Positions 26,646 to 35,870 of a DNA stretch of 64,000 bases are shown here, piece by piece. The notes under the pieces were generated by a model that did not search any database, was not told the origin of the DNA, and worked only from the letters and a program-made list of their open reading frames with translations. The translations under genes and the position numbers were made by a program. Within the stretch, counting starts at the first letter, position 1. Each line of letters begins with the position of its first letter. This stretch comes from PNNG01 sp046291695. Its GTDB lineage: Bacteria; Bacteroidota; Bacteroidia; UBA7662. Location of the stretch: NCBI GenBank assembly GCA_046291695.1, contig JBKBSO010000003.1:124001-188000 (forward strand), given 5' to 3'.

Positions 26646-26853
26646 AGTTTTTAACTTTTAGATAGTTTCACAACAGCAGGGCGGATCGTTTGTTTGCAAC
26701 AATATTGCATTTGAATTCTTACAAATGTATTTCAAGCTTGTTTTCAAACTTTTACTAAGTAAATAAAAAATGATTTTAATCCGCTTTTAATCCGCTTGCT
26801 AGTCTACATTGATAATCACTCTTGTGTTTTGATGTGCAAAAATTACCCGATAG

Positions 26854-26874
26854 AGCATGTCTACATAACATGCT
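26854..26874. promoter_or_regulatory. Perfect 7-bp inverted repeat upstream of the 26913 gene
   Basis: AGCATGT (26854-26860), a 7-bp spacer and ACATGCT (26868-26874), ending 38 bp before the start codon at 26913. The geometry suits a dimeric regulator site or a 5' UTR hairpin. A TAAATTTG box (26882 region) follows directly. Confidence 0.4.
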
Positions 26875-26912
26875 TTGTGTTTAAATTTGAATCAACTTAA
26901 AATCGAACCATT

Positions 26913-27644
26913 ATGAAAGGACTTACCTACTCCCGGATGTTGGTCATCTTGATTTTTTGGCCCATCCTAACAGAAGCCCAGCAGATCGACCCACTGCATT
27001 TCAAAAAGCCTCATGTAAAATGGCAATTCGAGTTTGGCTATATGTTCAGCTTTCACGAATTCCGGCAACTCCAGTTCGACGATCCCTTCAACGAACTGCC
27101 CTTCCTGCACAGTTATTACCGCATTCAAAATCAAGAAAATCTCATGTTGCAAATGCGCTGGTTACGCAGTTTCGAAAGTGGCCTGGCCCTGAGTTTCGGT
27201 GGAGAAGGCGGCATGTTAAGTTTTTTTGAAACCTATTCTGAACGGCCCTTCGAAGGACAACGCCGCTACGTTCCCCGTTTAAATCTAAACCTAGGCCTTA
27301 CCTACGACATACCGCTCGGCGAACATTTGCATTGGCGAATGGGTGTTTATAAAGGCGTGGCCATGAGTATAGAAAGAGACCTGAAACTGCGTGAATTAGG
27401 CTTCGCTTCCTTTCCTGAGCTTTATGCCCGACGTACAACAACCATAGAGCAAGGACTCAGTCTTAAAGGATTAGGCAAGCATCGGGCATACGATTTATTC
27501 TGCACCTATCGCTTTAGCTGGTTTCATGCCAATCACCCCTACGCACTTTCTCACAAATTGGGAGGGTTCCACAGCATTATTGTAGGCATGAGGCTGCCCT
27601 TGCATCCTTCGAGGCTCGGCAACCCGGTCTATCGGCACTTTTAA
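26913..27644 (+). CDS. Exported protein of unknown family, probable outer-membrane beta protein
   Basis: 243 residues. A signal peptide ends at about residue 22 (VILIFWPILTEAQQ). The rest is rich in aromatic residues and in alternating strand patterns (WQFEFGYMFSFHEF, LALSFGGEGGMLSFF, LNLNLGLTYDIPLG, IIVGMRLPL), like an outer-membrane barrel, though it does not end in Phe on a strand in the standard way (YRHF is the terminus). I do not recognise a family. It converges with the pirin gene 7 bp downstream. Confidence 0.65.
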   Translation: MKGLTYSRMLVILIFWPILTEAQQIDPLHFKKPHVKWQFEFGYMFSFHEFRQLQFDDPFNELPFLHSYYRIQNQENLMLQMRWLRSFESGLALSFGGEGGMLSFFETYSERPFEGQRRYVPRLNLNLGLTYDIPLGEHLHWRMGVYKGVAMSIERDLKLRELGFASFPELYARRTTTIEQGLSLKGLGKHRAYDLFCTYRFSWFHANHPYALSHKLGGFHSIIVGMRLPLHPSRLGNPVYRHF

Positions 27645-27651
27645 CAAGGCC

Positions 27652-28542
27652 TTACCACTTCCAACCGGCGGGGCGGGCAGGCATCGCGATCTGCTCAGTT
27701 TCACCGGCAATGGAATGAAAATCGCCTGTCGCCCAGGCTTGGCGTGCTTGATCAATTTTACTTTTGATGGACGAAACAAAATTCCAATCGATATAGCGAT
27801 GTTCGGGAAAGGGCTCGCCCCCAAAAATATAGACAACGGTTTGGGCAGTCATACGAAAACTACATAATCGAGCGTCATCGGTAACCAACAAAAGTTTTTC
27901 ACCAAAATCTTCACCCTCAGTATGCACACATCCGCTCAGCACATACAAACCGGCTTCACCATAAAGGCGATCTGCCAAATGTACTTCAGCCTCTCTTTCG
28001 GCCCGTATTTCAAGCATGTACAAAGGACTATGAACCGGCACTTTCGATTCATAACCGGCTAGCTTTCCGGCTACCAATCTGAATGATAAGCCCCCTTCTT
28101 CCCATGCGGGAATATCCTCGGCGGGAATATGTGAAAAAGCGGGTTGCATATCTTCCAATGCTGCGGGGAGGGCCACCCAAATCTGCAAGCCGTGCATGCG
28201 CATGGCTTGGCCGCGCAAATGATCGGGCGTGCGTTCCGAATGCACTATGCCCTTGCCCGCCGTCATCCAGTTCACCGAGCCGGGTGCTATTTCCTGCACC
28301 GTACCCAAGCTGTCCCGATGCATCACATGCCCTTCTATCAGATAAGTCAAAGTCGATAAGCCAATGTGCGGATGGGGAGGCACATCAAAATGCTGCCCGG
28401 CTTTTAGCTCGACAGGCCCCATATGGTCAATATAAATAAACGGCCCTATCATGCGCTTTTCACGAAAAGGCAACAAACGACCCACCCAAAAGTTACCAAT
28501 TTTTCGGGCCCGTTCTTCAATAATCATCGTCTGTGTCGACAT
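27652..28542 (-). CDS. Pirin-family protein (bicupin)
   Basis: 296 residues. The N-terminal cupin carries the pirin metal motif PHPHIGLSTLTYLIEGHV, then GSVNWMTAGKGIVHSE, with His and Glu ligands at the expected spacing. The C-terminal cupin is more diverged. Pirins bind iron; some act as quercetin dioxygenases and others as redox-sensitive regulators, so the role here is open. It is about 30 bp downstream of the membrane protein gene on the same strand. Confidence 0.9.
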   Translation of the reverse strand: MSTQTMIIEERARKIGNFWVGRLLPFREKRMIGPFIYIDHMGPVELKAGQHFDVPPHPHIGLSTLTYLIEGHVMHRDSLGTVQEIAPGSVNWMTAGKGIVHSERTPDHLRGQAMRMHGLQIWVALPAALEDMQPAFSHIPAEDIPAWEEGGLSFRLVAGKLAGYESKVPVHSPLYMLEIRAEREAEVHLADRLYGEAGLYVLSGCVHTEGEDFGEKLLLVTDDARLCSFRMTAQTVVYIFGGEPFPEHRYIDWNFVSSIKSKIDQARQAWATGDFHSIAGETEQIAMPARPAGWKW

Positions 28543-28572
28543 TACATCATTTCTCCCTTAGTTAAACAAAAA

Positions 28573-29451
28573 CTAATCCACTACATGACTCAACGTTTCG
28601 AACCTATATTTCTTTTTACGGTGAATGCGAAGCAATCCCATCACTCTACCTATGTGTAACGCATATGCTACACTAGCCAAACTGAACAAAAATTCTCGAT
28701 ATTCATTTACCGCATTTTCTGCCTCCCTAAACAAAAACTGGTAATGGGTATGCACCAGGTAAATGGCTGAAGCCAGCAGGAGCGTAATTGCCACAGCCCA
28801 AATTTGCAACAAGTTAGCCTGGCGAAAATGATAAACACCGAGGATAATCAGGATGGGAATTTGTATATGAAAAAAATCGAGGCCCGAAATATTATATTGT
28901 ACCATAAATGGGCTGAGCGCAAATAAACAAATTAGCCAAGTGTCGGGCATGGGAATACCCCACAACATGCGCTGGTTTCTAATCCTGAGTACCGTCCCCA
29001 ATAATACCAGCGCTATGGTTGCCCTATCAAGTAACCGATCGAAAAAGAGCTTGTCTACATTATGCAAATTCAGCTCATCCTGATCGTTGATGGCCTTTAA
29101 TGCCTCTGGTGTTTCTATGCCTAAAATCCGCTGCCCAAAACTAATTTCCTCCAAGGCGGCCCAAATCAATAAAGCACTGGCTACTCCCAATGCCCAACCA
29201 CTCAACTTACTGTAGGCCCGAGGATGCTGGTCGCAATGCACAAATATCGTTCGCACTAAAATTAAACCCGAAATAAAAAGCAATACTGCTGTCAAACTTT
29301 CGATAAGGTGATCTTCTTCTGCCAGCAAGGTGTAAAGCGAAAAATTAAGCGGCAACAAAAACAAAAAAGCCAGCAGCAACACCGCCGCCAGCCCGAAAAA
29401 AATCTTGTTTAAACTGGTACTGAAATAAAATTCGGCTGGGTTTGGGCTCAT
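28573..29451 (-). CDS. Polytopic membrane protein with EEISFGQRILG motif
   Basis: 292 residues with about seven hydrophobic segments (roughly 14-40, 50-70, 85-105, 140-160, 170-190, 195-215, 218-238). A conserved-looking soluble loop contains EEISFGQRILGIETPEAL and then ELNLHNVD. I recall a very similar EEISWGQRI...ETP...NLHN signature in uncharacterised bacterial membrane proteins, but I know of no function. Acidic and His residues concentrated in one loop suggest a metal or active site. It may share a transcript with the downstream pirin gene. Confidence 0.6.
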   Translation of the reverse strand: MSPNPAEFYFSTSLNKIFFGLAAVLLLAFLFLLPLNFSLYTLLAEEDHLIESLTAVLLFISGLILVRTIFVHCDQHPRAYSKLSGWALGVASALLIWAALEEISFGQRILGIETPEALKAINDQDELNLHNVDKLFFDRLLDRATIALVLLGTVLRIRNQRMLWGIPMPDTWLICLFALSPFMVQYNISGLDFFHIQIPILIILGVYHFRQANLLQIWAVAITLLLASAIYLVHTHYQFLFREAENAVNEYREFLFSLASVAYALHIGRVMGLLRIHRKKKYRFETLSHVVD

Positions 29452-29512
29452 ATGCTACATAAAGCCGACAAAATAATCAATTTAACTTTAAGGTAAAGTA
29501 GAAATGAGCAAA

Positions 29513-32128
29513 CTATTGCCTGATGAATTTGAGCCATTTTATGGAACCATTTTGCTCAACAAAAAGCAAATACATGCCAAGTGTCAAGGTGCTGATGTCC
29601 ACAGCTTGAGGTCCAACACCTTGAAACTGCTCCTTAAGATGAAGTCGGCCCCGCAAATCGTACAGCATTAATGCCAACTTCCCTTCTTCGGCGCTTTCTA
29701 GGAAAAGCTGTTCACGCGCAGGGTTCGGATATAAGCGCACATCCAATTCAGGCCGCTTGAATTCACGCAGGCTGAGCGCACTTAGGTCGAGGCAAGACGG
29801 GAAACTATCGTTGGCATACCACTGCCGAATTAAGGGCAGATGCTGCTGACGCAATTGCTGCACCGCCGAGTGATAGCCGCCAGTTCCTGGACTGTATACA
29901 AAGGCCAAAGTTGTTTGTTGACTGGCTCCTGCAGCAAAACTGAAAGGGCCCATGCTAGCTACTGCCCGCCCGCGCAGCGTTGTATTATTAGCCCCTCCGG
30001 GTTGCATTTCCGGGAATGACCAATTAAAGGGCAATACCACAGGGCTTTGGGTATTACCCCCAACACTCCAACCAAGCGAATCGGAACCAGCGGGATACAT
30101 CATATACGAACGTAAACTGGTGCTGCCCACCGAGCCGGGGTAGCCGTTGCCGCCAAAAACCACCGCCTCGCCATCGCGCCAACGACTGCGTGCAGCATGA
30201 AAAGCTTGGGTGTGGTTTTCAACCGTACTCGTTGGACCGCTTAATTCGAGTCCAAAATTCACCAGATTGCTGATGGCGATATCTTCACCCGGCTCATCAA
30301 TCAACCCATTGCGGTTATTATCGACCCCATCAGCCTGATCGGCCGTAGGTCCGCGCATGATATAAATGCCCTGGGCCGGACGAAAATAGCCTAATCTCGG
30401 ATGGATTAGCGTAGAATCCGTACCTGAAAAACCATAAAAGCCATTGCCTTCTACATCAGTTTGGATAAAGATGCCACCTAGCGGCTCTGTATTCAAATCG
30501 GTAAAAAATGAAAAATAAGTGCTGTCGTAATTTCGGCCCGAGCGATTATGAATGGTGTAATCAAGAAATGCTGTATAATTCAAAACGGCATCAGCGCCAG
30601 TAAGGTTGTTACACTGGTAGGCATACAACATGGCGCTAAATTCAACACCCAAAGCAGGGCTGGTACGATTGGGCTGCTGGTCGTTAAACACATACCACAA
30701 GGCCTGGTCGCCCTTTATCATGGGATAATCGCCATCCATAGGGTCATAGATTCCATCTCCATTTCGATCAAAAAATGGTGCCAGCATTTGGTTGGTGAAA
30801 GGATGATTGCCCGGCCAAGTGGCAAAATTTTCAGGCAAGCTGTAGGTACCTGACTGCACTTCTCCCCTTTGCCATGCCAATTTGTAGGCCTCCACTTCAA
30901 AACGGTTGATCTTCCAAATGCGGTCGAAACGTCCGGCCGTCTCTTCATCCAATTCGCCATCGGCTTTTAGTGGGCCGGGATAATACCCATTGCGAAAACC
31001 TGAACTATACCGATAAGTTGCTAATGACTGATACGTTTGCTGCTGGTGCAAGCCACCAATCCATGGTGCAGCAGTAAAAAAGGTTCTGTGTGCATCATTC
31101 GTCCCCGGGAATTGCAAATCGAAAGTATGCCCGGTTAGCGCATTAAACAAATCACCGCGATTCATGGTACTGGCTGTAACCTTGTTGATATTGAGGTCAG
31201 CACTGTTTCTTACATTTCGGCCCCTATCCACATAATTCAAATCAACATAACTGATTAGGGCTGTTGGATGCACGATATGATAGCCTCCCAAGGTATCGCG
31301 TGCCATTATAATTCGGCTTAAGGTATCGTGTAATAGGTGTCCTCTAAATTCGGTCCTGCCATTTTCGAACAGATAAAAGCGGTTGTGCGTCAACATCACA
31401 AGCTGAGTCCCATTTCGGCTGCCCGTAGCCTGAAAAAAGTGTCCGAAAAAAACAACATTCCCCTGCCCATTGGCCATGTAATAGTAGGTACGATCGCTAT
31501 CGCAAACCATGGCCCCACCAAGACTATAGGGTATTACCGACACGGCCGAGCTGATTTGCTGATGATGAAAAGCTTGTAACGCTGCCCCTGCTTCTAACAA
31601 ATAGGGTTTATTACCGGCTACAATACCCAAGCGCTCCCCATTGCTCAAAATACGATTGACCTGATTGCTGAGTAAAGCGCTGTTTTGTGTGTGAAATCTT
31701 TGCCAGGTTTGATCGTAATGCACCACCAATCCGGCAGGACAGGCAATGGCCAAACGGTTGGCAAAAACTGCCAAACCAGTAACAGTATCCGAAGGCAACT
31801 CACCGGCAGCACGGCTGAAATGCTGCCATTGCTGCTTGTCCCAACTGTATAAACCTGCTCGCGTAGCTACCCATAAGCGACCCTGAAACCAGGCCAAGGC
31901 ATTAATACCAACAAATGCGGGTTGTCCGCTTAAGGGTTGAGGCTGTCCGTTTAAAAAAACCATCAGCTGGCTGCTTTCATTGTAATAAATCTCGTCGGGA
32001 TGCACAGCAGCTATGGCTGATCGGCCGTGGTTCGGTACGAGCGGAACCTCTCTTTGGGCAAGCGCTAGATGCTGTATAAAGCACATAAATCCACAAATCA
32101 TCAGGAAGGGCGTCAAGATCTTTCTCAT
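29513..32128 (-). CDS. Large secreted protein with T9SS type A sorting domain
   Basis: 871 residues from the ATG at 32128; 23 upstream codons in the frame look non-coding and the signal peptide (MRKILTPFLMICGFMCF...LALAQ) begins here. The N-terminal third has beta-propeller-like repeats (GINALAWFQGRLWVATRAGLYSWD, VTGLAVFANRLAIACPAGL), like two-component-regulator propellers. The middle contains calcium-type loops (DRNGDGIYDPMDGDYP, DNNRNGLIDEPGED). The C-terminus is a type A sorting domain (LDVRLYPNPAREQLFLES ... MLYDLRGRLHL). It is a cell-surface or secreted protein, function unknown. It diverges from xseA. Confidence 0.85.
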   Translation of the reverse strand: MRKILTPFLMICGFMCFIQHLALAQREVPLVPNHGRSAIAAVHPDEIYYNESSQLMVFLNGQPQPLSGQPAFVGINALAWFQGRLWVATRAGLYSWDKQQWQHFSRAAGELPSDTVTGLAVFANRLAIACPAGLVVHYDQTWQRFHTQNSALLSNQVNRILSNGERLGIVAGNKPYLLEAGAALQAFHHQQISSAVSVIPYSLGGAMVCDSDRTYYYMANGQGNVVFFGHFFQATGSRNGTQLVMLTHNRFYLFENGRTEFRGHLLHDTLSRIIMARDTLGGYHIVHPTALISYVDLNYVDRGRNVRNSADLNINKVTASTMNRGDLFNALTGHTFDLQFPGTNDAHRTFFTAAPWIGGLHQQQTYQSLATYRYSSGFRNGYYPGPLKADGELDEETAGRFDRIWKINRFEVEAYKLAWQRGEVQSGTYSLPENFATWPGNHPFTNQMLAPFFDRNGDGIYDPMDGDYPMIKGDQALWYVFNDQQPNRTSPALGVEFSAMLYAYQCNNLTGADAVLNYTAFLDYTIHNRSGRNYDSTYFSFFTDLNTEPLGGIFIQTDVEGNGFYGFSGTDSTLIHPRLGYFRPAQGIYIMRGPTADQADGVDNNRNGLIDEPGEDIAISNLVNFGLELSGPTSTVENHTQAFHAARSRWRDGEAVVFGGNGYPGSVGSTSLRSYMMYPAGSDSLGWSVGGNTQSPVVLPFNWSFPEMQPGGANNTTLRGRAVASMGPFSFAAGASQQTTLAFVYSPGTGGYHSAVQQLRQQHLPLIRQWYANDSFPSCLDLSALSLREFKRPELDVRLYPNPAREQLFLESAEEGKLALMLYDLRGRLHLKEQFQGVGPQAVDISTLTLGMYLLFVEQNGSIKWLKFIRQ

Positions 32129-32168
32129 ACCAGCCATGTTTTGTTCAAAGTAACCGCATGCTGCCCTG

Positions 32169-32187
32169 ACTATTGTCATACTATTGT
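32169..32187. repeat. Direct repeat ACTATTGT in the divergent intergenic region
   Basis: ACTATTGT occurs at 32169-32176 and 32180-32187, a period of 11 bp (one helical turn), between the divergent T9SS-protein gene and xseA. This is compatible with tandem protein binding, but the repeat is short and may be chance. Confidence 0.3.
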
Positions 32188-32245
32188 AGAAAACCAAAAA
32201 AGCTCAGGTGCTGGCAAATTGCTTACGCTTAAATATCTTTACAGC

Positions 32246-33364
32246 ATGCCCCAAACGTATACGGTTAGTCAGCTTAACGCCACCATAAAAGCCCTGCTTG
32301 AGCGGGCGCCCTTTTTGCAACGCATGGAAGTGAAAGGCGAAATCAGCAACCTTACACGGCACAGTTCGGGACATTACTATTTTTCACTCAAAGACGAAAA
32401 CAGCCAGATCAGCTGCGTGATGTTCCGGCAATCGGCGGCTTCGCTCTTATTTGAGCCGATGGCTGGCGATCAGGTGGTGGCCACGGCCGATATCAGTGTG
32501 TACCTGCCACGTGGCAATTACCAGCTTCAGGTGCACAAGCTCGAAAAAGAAGGCATGGGTAGCCTGTACCAGCGCTACCTCGAACTCAAAGCCCGACTCG
32601 AAAAGGAAGGCTTGTTCGACAATCGCCATAAAAAGGCCTTGCCGCGATTCGCCAAAACCCTGGGTGTGGTGAGCTCGCCAACCGGCGCTGTGATTCGCGA
32701 TATCATCAATACCGTAAATCGACGCTTTCCGGCTACCAAAATATTACTGGCACCCAGCAAGGTGCAGGGCGAAGATGCCGTTCCGCAGCTTATTGCTGCC
32801 CTCAGCGCCCTTGATCAAATGGCCGAAGTCGACTTGATTATCCTGGCCAGGGGCGGAGGAAGTCTCGAAGACCTCTGGTGCTTTAACGACGAGGCTTTGG
32901 TACGCTGCCTGTTTACGCTTAAAAAGCCTGTAATTGCTGCCATAGGACACGAAACCGACTTTAGTCTGGCCGATTTTGTTGCCGATCAACGTGCCCCAAC
33001 GCCTACCGCTGCAGCCGAGCTGGCCACGCCCAATCAACTCGAAATCGAGCAGTTCCTCGACGAACAAGCCGATCTTTTGGCCAATGAGCTTCGGCTTCGG
33101 GTGCAGGATTACGAACAACATCTGGCAGAAATCAGACAGCAATTGGCCAACGGGCTGCGGCAACAAATTCGTTTGCGGGGCCAACAACTCGATGGCTTAG
33201 AACAGCGTATTCAAGCCCTCGATTACCGATCGGTAATGGCCCGCGGTTTCAGCATCACCACCCAGGATGGCGTACGCATCAGCTCGGTAAAACAGCTGAA
33301 AAAAGACCAGGCACTGAAAACCTTTGTAAAAGATGGCAGCTTTGTTTCGGATTTAAAAGTTTAA
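32246..33364 (+). CDS. xseA: Exodeoxyribonuclease VII large subunit
   Basis: 372 residues from the ATG at 32246; the frame reaches further upstream, but that part is the antisense of the divergent gene's signal peptide. The OB-fold N-terminal domain (YTVSQLNATIKALLE, VKGEISNLTRHSSGHYYFSLKD) precedes the nuclease region with GVVSSPTGAVIRDI, LARGGGSLEDLW, AIGHETDFSLADFVADQRAPTPTAAAEL and the coiled-coil C-terminus. It degrades single-stranded DNA with XseB. The small subunit gene, usually just downstream, is absent here; the next gene is on the opposite strand 26 bp away. Confidence 0.93.
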   Translation: MPQTYTVSQLNATIKALLERAPFLQRMEVKGEISNLTRHSSGHYYFSLKDENSQISCVMFRQSAASLLFEPMAGDQVVATADISVYLPRGNYQLQVHKLEKEGMGSLYQRYLELKARLEKEGLFDNRHKKALPRFAKTLGVVSSPTGAVIRDIINTVNRRFPATKILLAPSKVQGEDAVPQLIAALSALDQMAEVDLIILARGGGSLEDLWCFNDEALVRCLFTLKKPVIAAIGHETDFSLADFVADQRAPTPTAAAELATPNQLEIEQFLDEQADLLANELRLRVQDYEQHLAEIRQQLANGLRQQIRLRGQQLDGLEQRIQALDYRSVMARGFSITTQDGVRISSVKQLKKDQALKTFVKDGSFVSDLKV

Positions 33365-33390
33365 TCCACTTTGCCATAGAGCTTATGGTG

Positions 33391-34779
33391 CTAAAAACGC
33401 ACCGTTACAATGCCCCCACTGCTCACGGTAAATTCTTTTTCGATACTAAAAATGGCCCTGCTGCTGTTTTTACTCCTGAATACGGCTTTGTAGTTACCTG
33501 GTTGCAGCACTACTGTTTCGCTGGTGAGGCCAGGGTTCATATCATGCACCTTCTCAAGCTTAGGGCCCGATGTACTAAAAATCGCTCCAAATCCCTCCGT
33601 ATTGCTCACCAAGTTAACCATACCGGGCTGCGGTATCTGAATTTTTTCGGTCTTGCCCTGCTTGATTTCTACCCCGTTAAAATTCAATATGGGGGTTGTG
33701 AGCACTTCAATATCGTAGGTGCCCGTTAAATACCGCCGGGTGGTATTAAACTCTTGCATGGTAATAAGCTTGCCGGTTTTGCTATCGCGTACCGTTGCAC
33801 GCAAATTCCGGTAGCCCGACACGCCACCAACCGCCAACTCTAATGCCCCTTGCGGACTATTCAGCTTAATCACATTATGTTTACCCGGCAGCAGCACAAT
33901 TTTATCTTTCCTGATTTCAGGATTGGTATGTATCACCAAATCGTACATATTGGCCGGGTCGAGCAATAGGGTATCCGATTTTTTGCGACTGTTGAGCGTA
34001 TGCAAAAAATTGTAACGGTCGATGCCTAGTTCATGATCGTAAAAGGTCATCACCACATTGGTTTCGGTAGGCAGCAAAAACTGATCGAGTAAATCGACTT
34101 GTACGGTTGTGCTGTTCAAGGCCTGCGACACGACCATATCGAGCGCTTGTTTAAAAGCCTGCTCTTGCTCAGCATCATAATAGGTGCCCACACAGTTAAA
34201 AGCGTCTTTTACCGACACATCCAGTCCCAAGCCGATAACGAATGGCTTTAAAAAGATATGCTGCTTTTGAAGTTGGTAAGACACTTGGCAGGGGTCGCCC
34301 CCACAATTTTCAAGACCATCAGTTATTAAAATGAGTATATTCCTCGCAAAAGGATCTTGAGGAAAGTCTTTAGAGGCATGAGAAAGGCTGTAGGCTATGG
34401 GAGTGTTGCCGAGGGGCTTTATGCTTTTGAGGCGCCGCTTGATTTGACTGCCGCTATTCTCCCCGAAGGGTACTTCAAGCTTGGTGTCCTTACAGTCGCC
34501 ACCCGCCCTGCTCGTTTGATGGCCATACACCCTGAGGGCCACTTCCACATTTTCGCGTCGTTCCAGGCTGTCCATGATGTTCGACAACAAGCGCGTGGCC
34601 ACCTCCCAGCGGCTTTGATTTTGCCAGCGCGCCGCCATACTGCCCGAGGCATCCAGCACAAACAGGATGCGGGTGGTAATCACCACTTCTTCCTCGCTGA
34701 CTTTTGGCTGTCGTTGCGCTGCCAACTCCAGGGGGAGGCCAAAGCAAATCAACCAACATAAAAAAATTAGCGCCCTCAT
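33391..34779 (-). CDS. Exported von Willebrand factor A-domain protein
   Basis: 462 residues from the ATG at 34779, where the signal peptide starts (MRALIFLCWLICFGLPLELAAQ). The VWA domain covers about 35-220: MIDAS motif DASGSMAAR, Thr in NTPIAYSL and Asp in ITDGLENCGG. Cysteines paired in ENCGGDPC and a conserved FNCVGTYYDA suggest disulphides. The C-terminal half has repeated carbohydrate-binding-like or FlgD-like beta repeats (about 100 residues each), the last ending VSSGGIVTVRF. It is a periplasmic or surface protein, partner unknown. Its ATG overlaps the tsaD stop (ATGA), so translation is coupled. Confidence 0.85.
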   Translation of the reverse strand: MRALIFLCWLICFGLPLELAAQRQPKVSEEEVVITTRILFVLDASGSMAARWQNQSRWEVATRLLSNIMDSLERRENVEVALRVYGHQTSRAGGDCKDTKLEVPFGENSGSQIKRRLKSIKPLGNTPIAYSLSHASKDFPQDPFARNILILITDGLENCGGDPCQVSYQLQKQHIFLKPFVIGLGLDVSVKDAFNCVGTYYDAEQEQAFKQALDMVVSQALNSTTVQVDLLDQFLLPTETNVVMTFYDHELGIDRYNFLHTLNSRKKSDTLLLDPANMYDLVIHTNPEIRKDKIVLLPGKHNVIKLNSPQGALELAVGGVSGYRNLRATVRDSKTGKLITMQEFNTTRRYLTGTYDIEVLTTPILNFNGVEIKQGKTEKIQIPQPGMVNLVSNTEGFGAIFSTSGPKLEKVHDMNPGLTSETVVLQPGNYKAVFRSKNSSRAIFSIEKEFTVSSGGIVTVRF

Positions 34780-35798
34780 AGCTTGGTGCGGATGGCTTCT
34801 AATGGCCATCGCGGATCGGGTTTAAGTTGCTGATTGCTAAATATACCTGCTTCAAATTGTAATTCAGCAGCTTTGGCAATCATGCCCGCATTGTCAGTGC
34901 AATACTGAAAAGCGGGTATAAATACTTCCCATCCTTTTTCATCGGCCAGCTTTTGCAGAGCCGTCCGCAAACCACTGTTGGCCGAAACCCCTCCAGCAAT
35001 GGCCAGGCGGGTAATTTGAAAGGATTCAGCAGCTTCACGCATTTTTCGCATCAGCATATTCACAATGGTATGTTGAATGGAGGCACATAAATCGGGTAAA
35101 TGCTCAACGATAAATTCAGGATTTGATTGCTGCTGTTTTTGCAGAAAATACAAAATGGCCGTTTTTAACCCACTAAAACTAAAATCGTAACCAGGCATAT
35201 TCGATTGGGTGAATTTAAATGCAAGTGCATTTCCCAAAGCTGCATATTTATCAATCAGTGGCCCACCGGGATAAGGCAACCCCAGCAATTTGGCCGACTT
35301 ATCGAAAGCTTCTCCAGCAGCATCATCAATGGTTTGTCCGAGTATTTCAAAATCAAAATAATTGCGCATCAACACCAATTGGGTATGACCTCCTGAAACC
35401 GTAAGGCACAAAAAAGGAAAGCTAGGCTTCGGATCTTCAATAAAGTGTGCAAGGATGTGGGCATGCATGTGATGCACGGCTATCAACGGCTTGTTTAAGC
35501 TAAGTGCCAATCCCTTAGCAAAACTTGTCCCAACCAGCAAGGCCCCCATCAAACCCGGGCCAGCCGTAACGGCAATCGCATCAAGTTCGTGGAGCCGGAT
35601 CTGCGCATCGGCCAAGCAAGCTTCGAGCACTGGAATGAGATTGGCATGGTGTGCGCGACTAGCCAATTCGGGCACAACACCGCCGTAACGGGCATGAATA
35701 GCCTGGCCCGCTACATGATTCGACAACAGTTTGCCGTTATCAATGACAGCGGCAGAAGTATCATCGCAACTCGATTCGATGGCCAGGATGCGTGCCAT
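34776..35798 (-). CDS. tsaD: tRNA N6-adenosine threonylcarbamoyltransferase
   Basis: 340 residues. With TsaB and TsaE it installs t6A at position 37 of ANN-decoding tRNAs. The family signature is intact: ILAIESSCDDTSAAV at the N-terminus, the metal-binding HMHAHI, the FLCLTVSGGHTQL loop, DDAAGEAFDKSAKLLGLPYP, and IAGGVSANSGLR. Length is standard. It overlaps the VWA gene by 4 bp and diverges from tamB; tsaD beside tamB is an arrangement I know from other Bacteroidota. Confidence 0.96.
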   Translation of the reverse strand: MARILAIESSCDDTSAAVIDNGKLLSNHVAGQAIHARYGGVVPELASRAHHANLIPVLEACLADAQIRLHELDAIAVTAGPGLMGALLVGTSFAKGLALSLNKPLIAVHHMHAHILAHFIEDPKPSFPFLCLTVSGGHTQLVLMRNYFDFEILGQTIDDAAGEAFDKSAKLLGLPYPGGPLIDKYAALGNALAFKFTQSNMPGYDFSFSGLKTAILYFLQKQQQSNPEFIVEHLPDLCASIQHTIVNMLMRKMREAAESFQITRLAIAGGVSANSGLRTALQKLADEKGWEVFIPAFQYCTDNAGMIAKAAELQFEAGIFSNQQLKPDPRWPLEAIRTKL

Positions 35799-35870
35799 TT
35801 GGTAAGATTATTGCTAATTAAACGGTCAAAGGTCGCTATTTTGCGGCATAATCCACAGATTAAGGCAGCT

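Noticed and set aside
32069..32245. N-terminal extension of XseA
   Set aside because: The 59 extra codons are antisense to the signal peptide of the divergent gene, and the conserved XseA start (YTVSQLN) follows the ATG at 32246.
35589..35870. N-terminal extension of TamB across tsaD
   Set aside because: The frame is open but lies antisense to the conserved N-terminus of TsaD; the membrane anchor starts soon after the TTG at 35871.
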